The position numbers and the translations under genes are program-made. Of a DNA stretch of 64,000 nucleotides, positions 25,606-34,646 are shown one piece after another. Under the pieces are notes generated by a model. The model worked only from the letters and a program-made list of their open reading frames with translations. It made no database searches and had not been told where the DNA came from. Within the stretch, counting starts at the first letter, position 1. The number at the start of each line of letters is the position of its first letter. The stretch comes from Pelomonas sp937871895 (GTDB taxonomy: Bacteria > Pseudomonadota > Gammaproteobacteria > Burkholderiales > Burkholderiaceae_C), in assembly GCF_046348265.1 (NCBI RefSeq), contig NZ_JAXMEO010000007.1; one strand, given 5' to 3'.

Positions 25606-26691
25606 ATGAGCTGGCAGCCCGATCAACCCTACAACGACCTGCCGCCGTTGCCGCCAGCCGTGGAGCTGGAAACGCGCGCGGTGCTGAAGGCCTGCATTCC
25701 GGCCCGAGCCGCCTTGGCGGCCTTGAACCAGGCGGCGGCCTTGATGCCCAACCCGGCGATGCTGGTGAACACCTTGCCCATGCTGGAAGCGCGGGACAGC
25801 TCAGAGATCGAGAACATCGTCACCACAGAGGACCGGCTGTTCCAGCATGCTGACCATGCGGAGCAGCAGGCCGACCCGGCCACCAAGGAGGCGCTGCGCT
25901 ACCGCAGTGCGCTGTACTGGGGTGCGGCGTCTTTGCGCGAGCGCCCTTTGTCCACCTCCACGGCGGTCGAAGTGTGCCGGCGCATCAAGGCGGTGGATCT
26001 GGACGTGCGCCGGACGCCCGGCACGCAGCTGGTCAACGACCGCACCGGCGCCGTCGTCTACACCCCGCCGCAGGGCGAAGCTCTGTTGCGCCAGCTGCTG
26101 GCCAACTGGGAAAACTTCCTGCACAACGCTCGCGACATCGACCCGCTGGTGCGCATGGCCGCCGCGCACTATCAGTTCGAAGCCATTCATCCCTTTGTGG
26201 ATGGCAATGGCCGCACCGGCCGGGTGTTGAACCTGCTCGTCCTCGTCCAGGAAGGTTTGCTTGACCTGCCCATCCTCTACCTCAGCCGCGCCATCCTGCA
26301 CCGCAGGGCGGACTACTACCGCCTGCTACGTGAGGTGACGGCATCGGGTGCTTGGGAACCCTGGGTGCTCTTCATGTTGCAAGGCGTGGACGAGACCGCG
26401 CAGTGGACGACGGCCAAGATCCTGGCGATCCGTGCGTTGGCGGACGAAACGGCCCGCGAGGTGCGAGACCGCCTGCCAAAGCTGTACAGCCGCGAGTTGG
26501 TGGATGTGATCTTCGAGCAGCCCTATTGCCGCATCGCGAACCTGGTGGACCGTGGCATTGCGCAGCGCCAGGCAGCCTCACGCTACCTGCATGCCTTGGC
26601 CGATCTGGGCGTGCTGGAGGCCAGGGCGCTGGGCAAGGAAAAGCTCTTCGTCCACCCGCGTCTGCTGCGGCTCCTGGGCGCCCCAACCTGA
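25606..26691 (+). CDS. Fic-domain AMP-transferase, SoFic type
   Basis: The 361-residue protein has the full Fic motif HPFVDGNGRTGR (195-206, catalytic His195). In front of the core is an inhibitory helix with the (S/T)xxxE(G/N) motif, Ser65-Glu69-Asn70 in DSSEIEN. A C-terminal winged helix ends in GKEKLFVHP. Its sequence closely resembles, from memory, the Shewanella Fic protein SoFic: same start style, same IENIVTT, same IFEQPYCRI. SoFic-type proteins have been reported as single-gene antiphage systems and can add AMP to target hydroxyls. Being a single gene with an N-terminal inhibitor helix, it should be self-restrained. Target unknown. Confidence 0.9.
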   Translation: MSWQPDQPYNDLPPLPPAVELETRAVLKACIPARAALAALNQAAALMPNPAMLVNTLPMLEARDSSEIENIVTTEDRLFQHADHAEQQADPATKEALRYRSALYWGAASLRERPLSTSTAVEVCRRIKAVDLDVRRTPGTQLVNDRTGAVVYTPPQGEALLRQLLANWENFLHNARDIDPLVRMAAAHYQFEAIHPFVDGNGRTGRVLNLLVLVQEGLLDLPILYLSRAILHRRADYYRLLREVTASGAWEPWVLFMLQGVDETAQWTTAKILAIRALADETAREVRDRLPKLYSRELVDVIFEQPYCRIANLVDRGIAQRQAASRYLHALADLGVLEARALGKEKLFVHPRLLRLLGAPT

Positions 26692-26722
26692 GGGCGCAAC
26701 AGGCAAGCGAGCGGCACCGCGC

Positions 26723-27667
26723 TCAGCCCTGCATCCCCGCCGCCTGCCCCCGCACCCACTCCACAAAGGCCTGCACCTCGGGCCTTGCCCGCGCGGCAGG
26801 TGGCGCGACGAGCCAGTACGCATAAGGGCTGGCGAGGCGGCCTTCGGGGCCGAAGGGTTCGATGAGCTCGCCCCGGGTCAGGTGCTCCTGGACCATGGGC
26901 AGTCGCCCGAGGGCAGCGGCCTGGCCGGTGAGGGCGGCCTGGATCTGCTGGTAGGTGAAGTTGAAGTACATCCAGCGCTGGGGCTGCAGCTCGCTCAAGC
27001 CGTGCTGGTTCAGCCAGTGGCGCCAGCTCAGCACACCCGCGCTGGGGCGGTAGTCGTCTTCCTCGGTCAGGGTGTGGCGGGCCAGGTCGGCGGGGCGGCG
27101 CAGCGGGGGCAGTTCGCCGTGGCTCGCACGGGCGGCGTAGTCGGGGCTGACGAGGGGGCTGAGGTGCTCCTCGAACAGCAGCTCCGAGTGCTCTGGCGGG
27201 ACATCACGAGCGGTGTAGCGCAGGGCCACGTCGTGTTCGCTGGCGTCGAGGTCGGCGATGCGGTCGTCGGCATTGACGCGGATGTCGATGTCGGGGTGGG
27301 CGGTTTGAAAGGCCGCCAGGCGCGGGATCAGCCACAGCGACGCAAAGGACGCAAAGGTGGTGACGTTGACCACGCGCCGCCCGCGTGTGCGGCGAATCTG
27401 GCGCACGGCGCGGTCCAGCCGCTCCAGTGCGGCGACGGCGGCGGGCAGCAGGGTGGCGCCGTCGGTGCTGAGCTCGACCTTGCGCGTGCCGCGCAGGAAG
27501 AGGGTGCAGCCAATCTCCTCCTCCAGGGCCTGGATCTGGCGGCTGATGGCGCTTTGCGTCAGCGACAGCTCTTCGGCCGCCGCGCGGAAGGACAGGCGCC
27601 GCGCCACCGCCTCAAAGGCGCGCAGTGGGCCGATGGACAGCGGGCGTTGGCGGATCGGGGCATTCAT
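26723..27667 (-). CDS. LysR-family regulator (GcvA-like)
   Basis: The 314-residue protein has the GcvA-type N-terminus (RPLSIGPLRAFEAVARRLSFRAAAEELSLTQSAISRQI) and the motif DVALRYT in the effector domain, both common to regulators of the GcvA/BlaA group. It lies divergent from the DUF2917 gene (109-base spacer) and converges on fic. The target is unknown; the divergent small gene is the simplest guess. Confidence 0.87.
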   Translation of the reverse strand: MNAPIRQRPLSIGPLRAFEAVARRLSFRAAAEELSLTQSAISRQIQALEEEIGCTLFLRGTRKVELSTDGATLLPAAVAALERLDRAVRQIRRTRGRRVVNVTTFASFASLWLIPRLAAFQTAHPDIDIRVNADDRIADLDASEHDVALRYTARDVPPEHSELLFEEHLSPLVSPDYAARASHGELPPLRRPADLARHTLTEEDDYRPSAGVLSWRHWLNQHGLSELQPQRWMYFNFTYQQIQAALTGQAAALGRLPMVQEHLTRGELIEPFGPEGRLASPYAYWLVAPPAARARPEVQAFVEWVRGQAAGMQG

Positions 27668-27776
27668 GCGCCGATGGTATCAATCCGTCGGCGCGGAATC
27701 ATTGGACGCACCCCGACTTGACCTGAAGAATCCGTGCCATTCAGGGCCAAGCCCTGTCACCTTGACGGAGGCTTTG

Positions 27777-28118
27777 ATGCATGAACCGCAACACCGCAGC
27801 CTGTGGGCCCTGCCAGCCGGCGAGGCCCTGAGCCTGGCGCCGGCTGCGGTGCCGCGTCAGGTGGTGGCCTGCCGGGGCCGGGTGTGGTTGACGCTGGACG
27901 GCAGCCCAGAGGCCGCCGCGCAAGACCACTGGCTGCGCCCCGGCGAGGCTTTCACGGTGCCGGCCGGGCAGCGCGCCGTGCTGGAGGGCTGGCCCGAGGC
28001 CAGCGTCCAGGTGCTGCTGCCGCCGCCGGCCGTGTTGCCTGCTCAGTCGCCCGTGGCTTCGAAGTCCACCCAGGCGAAGTCGGCCGGGGTGCGGCCGCCG
28101 CTGGGGGCGTGGGCGTAG
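27777..28118 (+). CDS. DUF2917 small protein
   Basis: The 113-residue protein shows the DUF2917 pattern: a small beta-rich domain with RQVVACRGRVWLTLDG, DHWLRPGEAFTVPAG and a final strand. The ATG at 27777 has GGAG at a proper distance. The last 25 codons lie over the 3' end of the GH43 gene (76-base antisense overlap) and carry no recognisable domain, so the C-terminus may be a recent read-through extension. A DUF2917 gene divergent from a LysR gene is a recurring pair in Burkholderiales (recalled). Function unknown. Confidence 0.75.
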   Translation: MHEPQHRSLWALPAGEALSLAPAAVPRQVVACRGRVWLTLDGSPEAAAQDHWLRPGEAFTVPAGQRAVLEGWPEASVQVLLPPPAVLPAQSPVASKSTQAKSAGVRPPLGAWA

Positions 28119-29704
28119 AGGCCCAGGTACACGCCGGTGAAGCCGGACGAGGTCTCGGTCGAGAGCTGGTAGGTGGGCACGCTGCACAGGGCCTGCCAGG
28201 CGCCAGGTTTTTTGCCGACCTTGTCGCCACCAGCACGCCAGCTGAGCTTGTAGGTCGTGGGCGTGGCGTCCACCTGCAGCTGCACCGGGCCTTCGGGCAA
28301 CGCTGCGGTGCCATGCACGATGGGCTTGTCGGCCAGGCGCTGCACGCATTGCAGCTGGCGGCCCTTTTCAGCCGCGCTGATGCCCAGCAGCAAGTGGTGC
28401 GTCTCGTTCATCCGCAGCGCCACGCCAGCGGCATCGCCCGCGTCCTTGGGGCTGAAGTTGACCTCGGTGGTGAAGCGCTGGTTCAGGTGCGTCTGGCGGC
28501 GGCCGATGAAGGTTGGCGTGGCTTCCAGGCTCTCCAGCCCGGTCTTGCTGCCCAAGAGGCGCAGGCTGCCGGGCTTGTCGGTCAGTGACCACTGGCCCGT
28601 GGCGTAGGTGCGCACAAAGCTCCAGTGCAGTGCCAAAGGCTTCTTGGCCGAGAAGGTCTCGCGCACGGCTTCAGCCGGCCAGGGGTGCCAGCCGGGCAAG
28701 CCGGTGGTGGGCTGAGGCTGGGGCAGCTCACGGTTCTGGCCAATCTCGGGCCAACCATCGGCGCGCCACTTCACCGGCGCCAGCAGGGTCTCGCGGCCGA
28801 TGTGGTGGTGGCTGCCCTTGCCTTCGACCTTCTGCGAGCGGATGCCCAGCAGCGTGATCCACCAGTTGCCCTCGGGCGTGGAGACGAGGTCAGCGTGCCC
28901 CAGGGCCTGGAAGAGTGCGTCCGGCCGGTTCATGTGGGTGAGCAGCGGGTTGTCCGGGTGCGGCTCGAACGGCCCCCAGGGCGAGCGCGAGCGGGCCATG
29001 GTGATGCGGTGCTCGTAGGACGTGCCGCCCTCGGCAATCATCAGGTAGTACCAGCCGTTGATCTTGTAGAGGTGCGGGCCCTCGGGCCAGACGCCGCCCA
29101 TGCCCTTCCAGATCTCCTTCGCGGGCTCTTTGAGCTTGCCGGTCTTGAGGTCGATGATGGCTTGGTAGGCGCCGCCATTGCGCAGGCCGCCGTGGCGCGT
29201 GTAGTAGACGGTGCCGTCGTCGTCGAACAGCAGCGACGGGTCCATGCCGAACTCGGGCTCGGGGATGCGCACCGGGTCAGACCAGGGGCCCGCCGGGTCC
29301 TTGGCGTTGATCACGAAGTTGCCGATGCCTTCGACGTCGGTGTTGATGATGTAGAACGCGTCGGGCTGGCAGCGGATGGTGGGCGCAAAGATGGCCTTGG
29401 AGCTCTTGCGGCCCGGGAAGGTCAGCTGCGACTCGCGCGACAGCGCATTGCCGATGTGGCGCCAGTGCACCAGGTCCTTGCTGTGATAGACCGGCAGGCC
29501 CGGCAGGTACTCAAAGGTGCTGGTGACCAGGTAGTAGTCATCGCCCTTGCGGCAGACGCTGGGGTCCGACGCAAACCCGCTGACCACCGGGTTCTTGAAC
29601 GTGGCGGGCATGGCCGCCTTGGCTTTGGTGTCTGCCGTGGCGCTGGTGGACATGGTGAGCGCAGCCGCGCAGGCCGCAAGGGTGGTGAGCCAGGGTTTTT
29701 GCAT
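28043..29704 (-). CDS. Beta-xylosidase / arabinofuranosidase, glycoside hydrolase family 43
   Basis: The 553-residue protein has a signal peptide (MQKPWLTTLAACAAALTMSTSATA), an N-terminal five-bladed GH43 propeller and a C-terminal beta-sandwich (from about residue 345). The three acids are visible: base Asp in GFASDPSVC, the pKa-setting Asp in GMDPSLLFDDDG and the acid Glu in WPEGPHLY. It is likely periplasmic or secreted and releases xylose or arabinose from xylo-oligosaccharides, complementing the GH10 xylanase at 1.4-2.5 kb. It stands alone, not in an operon with xylA. Confidence 0.9.
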   Translation of the reverse strand: MQKPWLTTLAACAAALTMSTSATADTKAKAAMPATFKNPVVSGFASDPSVCRKGDDYYLVTSTFEYLPGLPVYHSKDLVHWRHIGNALSRESQLTFPGRKSSKAIFAPTIRCQPDAFYIINTDVEGIGNFVINAKDPAGPWSDPVRIPEPEFGMDPSLLFDDDGTVYYTRHGGLRNGGAYQAIIDLKTGKLKEPAKEIWKGMGGVWPEGPHLYKINGWYYLMIAEGGTSYEHRITMARSRSPWGPFEPHPDNPLLTHMNRPDALFQALGHADLVSTPEGNWWITLLGIRSQKVEGKGSHHHIGRETLLAPVKWRADGWPEIGQNRELPQPQPTTGLPGWHPWPAEAVRETFSAKKPLALHWSFVRTYATGQWSLTDKPGSLRLLGSKTGLESLEATPTFIGRRQTHLNQRFTTEVNFSPKDAGDAAGVALRMNETHHLLLGISAAEKGRQLQCVQRLADKPIVHGTAALPEGPVQLQVDATPTTYKLSWRAGGDKVGKKPGAWQALCSVPTYQLSTETSSGFTGVYLGLYAHAPSGGRTPADFAWVDFEATGD

Positions 29705-29832
29705 GGGGGGCGTCTTGCCGCCAGCGGTGGCGGATCTTGGGGGAGCAGGGCCCCGGAGCCTAATGCAGGCCGACTGCCCGAGCGATGCAAATTTGAGCGG
29801 GCCCGATGGCCGGGCTATGCCTGCTGACCGGC

Positions 29833-30255
29833 TTAGGCCTTGGAAGTCTTGCGGGCTTTGGCGGCCTTCTTGGCGGGCGTGCTCGCCGACTTGGCAGGTC
29901 TGCGCGGCCGGGCTGCCTTTGCCGCTTTCGCGTTCGCCGCACGCAGCGCAGCCTCCAGCGCCAGCCGCGCCCAGGGCAGCATCAGCGGCGGTGACTCCAT
30001 CGCCTCCTCAGGCGGGCGGAAGTAGCTCGTCTCCACCCGCTCGCCGTCCTTGCCGGTGAAGCAGAACGGCACGCAACCCGCGGCCACAAAGCGCTCACGT
30101 GTGGTGGCGTCGCTCTTGAGGAAGCACTGCCCCTCGTCGATGATGGCCACAAAAAGGCCGTCCACGTACACCCCCTGCCCGCCGAACATGCGGCGCGTTC
30201 GCACCGGCCCGAGCGGGCTGATGAGTTCGACACACAGCGCCGTGAAGTCATCCAT
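29833..30255 (-). CDS. TfoX N-terminal domain protein with Lys/Ala-rich tail
   Basis: The 140-residue protein carries the TfoX N-terminal domain: LGPVRTRRMFGGQGVYVDGLF, FLKSDATT and FCFTGKDGERVETSYFRPPEE. A highly basic alanine/lysine/proline tail of about 35 residues follows (repeats of KAAK, RPAK, PAKK), like a histone-H1-type DNA-binding tail. I chose the ATG at 30255 because it starts directly before the domain; a GTG at 30291 would add 12 residues. TfoX is linked to competence in other bacteria, but this single-domain form has no proven role. Confidence 0.82.
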   Translation of the reverse strand: MDDFTALCVELISPLGPVRTRRMFGGQGVYVDGLFVAIIDEGQCFLKSDATTRERFVAAGCVPFCFTGKDGERVETSYFRPPEEAMESPPLMLPWARLALEAALRAANAKAAKAARPRRPAKSASTPAKKAAKARKTSKA

Positions 30256-30293
30256 CGCCACAATGTAAGCGTCACCGCGCGCCACCACCACCC

Positions 30294-30866
30294 TTGAGCC
30301 ACGAACCCACCGACCCCCGCCGCGCCCTGCGCGAAGTGCTGCTGGAGCTGCGCACCGAGCTGCCCGACCGTCGCCAGCGCAGCGAGTACCTGCAAGAGGT
30401 GTTGCAGGTCTGGCTCTTGCGGCGCAAGGAGCAGCGCATTGGCGCCTACTGGCCCATCAAGGGCGAGTTCGACCCCCTGCCCTCGCTCTACCGCTGGGGC
30501 GAGAACCACCCCGAGCGCCGCATCGGCCTGCCCGTCAAGCACAAGACCGCCGGCACGCTCAGCTACCACGTCTGGTACCCCGGCTGCCCGATGGAGGAAG
30601 ACGCCTTCGGCATCCTCAAGCCCAAAGACACCGAGCAGTTCGAGCCCCAGCTGCTGCTGGTGCCATGCCTCGGCTACGGCGCAGGCGGCCTGCGCGTGGG
30701 CTACGGCGGCGGCTTCGTGGCCCGCACCCTGCGCGCCCGCCAACCCGAGCTCGTCACCGTGGGCCTGGCCTACAGCGTGAGCTGGGTGCCGGGGCTGCAA
30801 GCGCTGACGGATGAAGCGCCGCTGGATGCGATCTTGACGGATGAGGGAGTGGTTTGGGGGGAGTAG
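30294..30866 (+). CDS. 5-formyltetrahydrofolate cyclo-ligase
   Basis: The 190-residue protein matches 5-FCL (MTHFS), which uses ATP to turn 5-formyl-THF into 5,10-methenyl-THF. Recognisable parts are IGAYWPIKGEFD, the substrate region RIGLPVKHKTAG and the family motif LVPCLGYGAGGLRVGYGGGF near residues 121-140. The start is a TTG at 30294. It is divergent from the TfoX-like gene with a 38-base gap. The stop is followed at once by a run of 12 G. Confidence 0.9.
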   Translation: MSHEPTDPRRALREVLLELRTELPDRRQRSEYLQEVLQVWLLRRKEQRIGAYWPIKGEFDPLPSLYRWGENHPERRIGLPVKHKTAGTLSYHVWYPGCPMEEDAFGILKPKDTEQFEPQLLLVPCLGYGAGGLRVGYGGGFVARTLRARQPELVTVGLAYSVSWVPGLQALTDEAPLDAILTDEGVVWGE

Positions 30867-31310
30867 GGCGGGGGGGGGGGGAATGATGCTCGGTGGGCGA
30901 GTCGAAGCGAGGCTGTCAGAGAAGCTGCCGGGTCGGCAGATCGGGTCACGTGGAACCCTGGCTTCGCGCAAGTGCGACCAACTGCTGTTCCGCGTGTGAA
31001 GTCTGCCTCTCGTCGGACTCCATGCTTGAAACCGCCGTTCAACCCTGGACTACAGCTGATTAGCTGGCGTGGCGTTGCGCCGTCATGCATACCCAGTTGA
31101 CTTGACGGCCGCTTCTGGCCGTCGGCAGCTAAAGCAACGGGTGGGCGCACTGTCCGCTTGCCGCCGCAGCGCTTAGCTACTATGGGCGGCCAGAGTGGGC
31201 GTAGCGAGAGTGCTTTTCCTCTAGAGCCCCAACAGGTCGTTGGGTACGCTTGGATCGCAGCCCGCCTGATAGGTACGAGGAACCACTGTTCGCAGGATCG
31301 TAGGTGATGT
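30867..31310. other. Intergenic stretch at the left edge of the accessory insert, with a 12-G run
   Basis: The first bases hold a homopolymer of 12 G (30870-30881). The rest has lower GC and none of the codon bias of the neighbours; frames here are short or antisense and look random. I see no tRNA, integrase remnant or long direct repeat. The only useful signal is a ribosome site (TAGGTG) just before the ietA-like gene. It probably marks the boundary between core chromosome and the IetAS-type module. Confidence 0.55.
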
Positions 31311-32297
31311 ATGTCAAACGCAAAGTTGCTGAGGCAGTTGATTAAGGCAGGCATCGACGGAGACACCGGTAGCTTCAAGGCAGCTTCGGAGGCGGTGATC
31401 CGTGAAGAACGTGAGAAGAGGCACCACCTTCTCGCAAATGACCTAGAGCGGCTGCTGTACGGCGAACGCTCGAACGCTGGCCGAGGCCACCTGCGCTTAC
31501 TGCCCGTCAGGGAGCTGCCAATCAACAAAGACAACGGCCTAGCCCTGGTCGAAGAACGGCCGGCAGTCCGCGACGAGACAGACATCGTGCTGGGCGACGG
31601 CGCACAGTCGGCGCTGGACGAGGTGCTTATGGAGCACCGACGCGGCGACCTGCTGTTGGCCAACGGGCTGCAACCAGCTCAGCGCCTGCTATTTTGTGGC
31701 CCCCCTGGCTGCGGCAAGACGCTGGCCGCTGAGGTCATTGCAAGCGCGCTCGAACTGCCACTGGTGGTGGTCCGCCTGGACTCCGTCATCTCCTCGCTGC
31801 TAGGCGAAACCTCAGCCAACTTGCGCAAGGTCTTTGACTACGTGTCGGCGCGTCCCGTGGTTGCGCTCTTCGACGAGTTCGACGCCCTGAGCAAGGATCG
31901 CGGCGCCAGCGATGACCACGGTGAGCTGAAGCGCTCCGTCAACGCCGTGCTGCAGATGATGGACGGGTACCGAGGCCCGAGCATCCTGATTGCGACCACG
32001 AACTACGAGACCCTGCTGGACAAGGCCGTGTGGCGTCGCTTCGACGAGGTCATCCGTTTCGAGCCCCCGAACTTGGAGCAGGCCAAGCGCCTGCTAGCCC
32101 TGAAGCTTTCCGGCGTGCGCCGGAACTTCGAGACCGACGACTCGAAGATCGCCGCGCTCTTCAAGGGACTGTCCCACGCGGACATCGAGCGCGTCCTTCG
32201 CCGCGCCGTCAAAGACATGGTCCTGTCCAACCGTGAGTTCCTCGCCAAGGCCCACCTAGAGGCTGCGCTGGCGAAGGAGTACCAACAACCCCACTGA
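31311..32297 (+). CDS. ietA: AAA-family ATPase of an IetAS-type module
   Basis: The 328-residue protein is an AAA ATPase with Walker A GPPGCGKT (130-137), Walker B VVALFDEFDAL (183-193), sensor-1 ILIATTNY, and arginines in VWRRFDEVIRF. The N-terminal 115 residues have no clear domain. The subtilase gene starts 21 bases after its stop. This pair of AAA ATPase and S8 protease is the arrangement named IetAS, first described on an Agrobacterium Ti plasmid as a stability/toxin-antitoxin locus and later reported as a phage defence system (recalled, not searched). In that model IetA restrains or directs the protease. Confidence 0.85.
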   Translation: MSNAKLLRQLIKAGIDGDTGSFKAASEAVIREEREKRHHLLANDLERLLYGERSNAGRGHLRLLPVRELPINKDNGLALVEERPAVRDETDIVLGDGAQSALDEVLMEHRRGDLLLANGLQPAQRLLFCGPPGCGKTLAAEVIASALELPLVVVRLDSVISSLLGETSANLRKVFDYVSARPVVALFDEFDALSKDRGASDDHGELKRSVNAVLQMMDGYRGPSILIATTNYETLLDKAVWRRFDEVIRFEPPNLEQAKRLLALKLSGVRRNFETDDSKIAALFKGLSHADIERVLRRAVKDMVLSNREFLAKAHLEAALAKEYQQPH

Positions 32298-32318
32298 GTG
32301 GCCTAGGGAGGCAACTGG

Positions 32319-34646
32319 ATGGCGTATGAGCACCTGCGACTAGACAAGGAGACGCCGACAACAGATCGGCACCGTCGTCAGAACAAGAAGCCGCCATTCC
32401 GGCCTGAAGATCCGCGAGCGTTTGGAGGCGCGCTGCTTCGCGGCTTCCGCGCTGCGCGCGAGGTCGCCGCCAGCGAGAACCTTGGCGGCTTTGACGGCCG
32501 CAAGCTACTCAAGATTCGCTTGCGCAAAGGGGAGCGACAGCTTCCCGAGTTTGGAGCCATCCCTGGCCTTGAGATCGTCAGTCAGGAAGATCAAGAAGTA
32601 GTACTCGCGTTCGCCACTGCCGAAGCGCTAGAACTGGTCGAAACGCGCCTCGCCACCTTGGCGCGCGACGGGGAAGTAACACGCAAGGAACTGCTGTTCG
32701 CCATCGATGCGTTCGAGCAGTGGACGCCCGAGGACAGGACGGGTGCGGCGCTGGCCGAACAGGGCTTCCCGCAAGACGGCCTTTGCACAGTGGATGTTGA
32801 GCTCTGGCCCCAGGAACAGCTGGCTCGTCGGCAGTCCACGATGGAGTCTTTCACGGCCTTCGCCAGGGAGTTGGGCGCGGAGATTCTCGACAGGGTCGTC
32901 TCAGCATCCTTGCTCATGCTGCGACTGCGCTGCAGCCGTGAGGCAGCGGAACAAGTGCTTCGCTACCGCGATGCGCGGACAGTAGATCTGCCGCCGCGTT
33001 GGGGCGTGGCCGTCGGTACCGTTGCTGCGGACGTGAACCGCTTCCAGCCCCCCGCGCAGCCCGACGCTGAGGCCCCCCGTATTGCCGTGCTGGACGCCGG
33101 GCTCGTCACCGGCCAGCCGCTGCTTGCCCCGGCGGTCGGACATGCTCAGGGCTACGTGTTGCCACACCGCAGCCCGGACGACGGCGATCCATGGCATGGC
33201 ACTTCGGTCGCCGGGCTGGCCTTGTACGGTGACATCGAAGCCGCAATCGCCAGCGGCGAGTTCGTGCCCAGCCTCTTCCTTGTATCTGGGCGGGTGTTCA
33301 ACCATGACGGTGACGATCAAACCGAGTTCGTCGAGAACGCCGTCGAGCGCGCCGTCCGAGACTTGCACGCTGGCTTCGGCTGCCGAGTCTTCAACTTCAG
33401 CTACGGCGACGTGAACAAGGTCTACGCCGGCGGCCATGTGCGAGGACTGGCCTACACGCTAGACCGCCTCACGCGCGAGCTGGGTGTCGTGTTCGTCGTG
33501 TCTACCGGGAATCTCTCTCCGGATTGCCTGCCCGCCGATCCGCTGGCGTCGTTCCCCGACTACTTACTGGAGGATCGGGCGCGCTTGGTAGATCCCGCAA
33601 CGGCGCTGAACGCTGTGACGGTGGGGGGCCTTGCCCGCCACGAAGCCACACGCGACCAGCAGCAGCGCCCGGAACTCATCGAAGACAGGCCCATCGCCCG
33701 CACGGGTCACCCCTTCCCCCTCACAAGGTCTGGCCCGACCGTCAACGGTGCCATCAAGCCTGACTTTGTCGAGCATGCCGGCAACCTGGCCATTGTTCGG
33801 CTGACCGGCCGCACCACCTATCGTGGACTTGGCGTCGTCACGACGAACGGCGGCTTTGCGGGCGGCCACGCGTTCAGGGAAGAGGTCGGCACCAGCTTCG
33901 CCGCGCCAGCAGTCGCCCACAGGGCAGCCAAGCTGTTGCGCCGCGTACCCAACTCCAGCCACAACCTGCTGCGCGCGCTGCTGGGAGCCCACGCCAAGTG
34001 GCCTGACCCATCCGTCGCTCTCCTCAACCCGAACGACAACGCCGAGGGCCGCGAAAAGCTCACGCGTCTGGTTGGCTACGGGTGCATCAACGACGGCGCG
34101 TTGGAGCAGTCGCTCGACAACGTCGTGTCGCTGATCTGCGAAGAGCAGATCGGTAACGATCGCTGCCAGTTCTACGCGGTCCCCATCCCGGATGAGTTCT
34201 GGGAAGGTGGGCGACGCACACGGGAGGTGACCGTTGCCCTGGCCTACAGCCCCGTGGTGCGGACCACACGGCTGGACTACCGCATGACGAAGCTGAAGTT
34301 CAGCCTGGTGGTAGCCAACAACCTGGACCAAGTGGCGGCAGCCTTCCGGCGCAACCGCGACGAGGGGATGGCCGAACGAGGCAACAACCGCTGGCTGTCG
34401 GGCGAGGCGCGCCAAGCTGGCACGCTGCAGGTGTCGCGTTGGACCTTCAAGCAGCGCCCTCAAGGGCAGCTGTTCATCGTGGTGACGCGCCAAGACGCGC
34501 CCTGGTCCACCGTCAACGATGAACCGGAGCCCTACGCGCTCTGCGTCAGCATCGCCGACTGGGCCAACATTCAGTCACGCTTGTATGCGCAGATCCAAGC
34601 CCTGCTCAGGGCCCGGGTCGAGCAACGTGCCCGCGCTAGGGTCTGA
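32319..34646 (+). CDS. ietS: S8 (subtilisin-like) serine peptidase of an IetAS-type module
   Basis: The 775-residue protein has no signal peptide, so this subtilase acts in the cytoplasm. The catalytic triad is Asp259 (IAVLDAGL), His293 (WHGTSVAGL) and Ser526 (GTSFAAPAV), with the oxyanion region near VVSTGNLSP. About 250 residues before the protease domain and about 200 after it have no domain I recognise; the length fits IetS. A strong GGGAGG site precedes the ATG. An intracellular subtilase next to an AAA ATPase is typical of defence or toxin systems rather than nutrition. Confidence 0.87.
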   Translation: MAYEHLRLDKETPTTDRHRRQNKKPPFRPEDPRAFGGALLRGFRAAREVAASENLGGFDGRKLLKIRLRKGERQLPEFGAIPGLEIVSQEDQEVVLAFATAEALELVETRLATLARDGEVTRKELLFAIDAFEQWTPEDRTGAALAEQGFPQDGLCTVDVELWPQEQLARRQSTMESFTAFARELGAEILDRVVSASLLMLRLRCSREAAEQVLRYRDARTVDLPPRWGVAVGTVAADVNRFQPPAQPDAEAPRIAVLDAGLVTGQPLLAPAVGHAQGYVLPHRSPDDGDPWHGTSVAGLALYGDIEAAIASGEFVPSLFLVSGRVFNHDGDDQTEFVENAVERAVRDLHAGFGCRVFNFSYGDVNKVYAGGHVRGLAYTLDRLTRELGVVFVVSTGNLSPDCLPADPLASFPDYLLEDRARLVDPATALNAVTVGGLARHEATRDQQQRPELIEDRPIARTGHPFPLTRSGPTVNGAIKPDFVEHAGNLAIVRLTGRTTYRGLGVVTTNGGFAGGHAFREEVGTSFAAPAVAHRAAKLLRRVPNSSHNLLRALLGAHAKWPDPSVALLNPNDNAEGREKLTRLVGYGCINDGALEQSLDNVVSLICEEQIGNDRCQFYAVPIPDEFWEGGRRTREVTVALAYSPVVRTTRLDYRMTKLKFSLVVANNLDQVAAAFRRNRDEGMAERGNNRWLSGEARQAGTLQVSRWTFKQRPQGQLFIVVTRQDAPWSTVNDEPEPYALCVSIADWANIQSRLYAQIQALLRARVEQRARARV

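Noticed and set aside
30770..31663. Minus-strand ORF of 297 codons across the left edge of the accessory insert
   Set aside because: It overlaps the folate cyclo-ligase and AAA genes antisense and its translation is Ser/Arg/Pro-rich without a domain.
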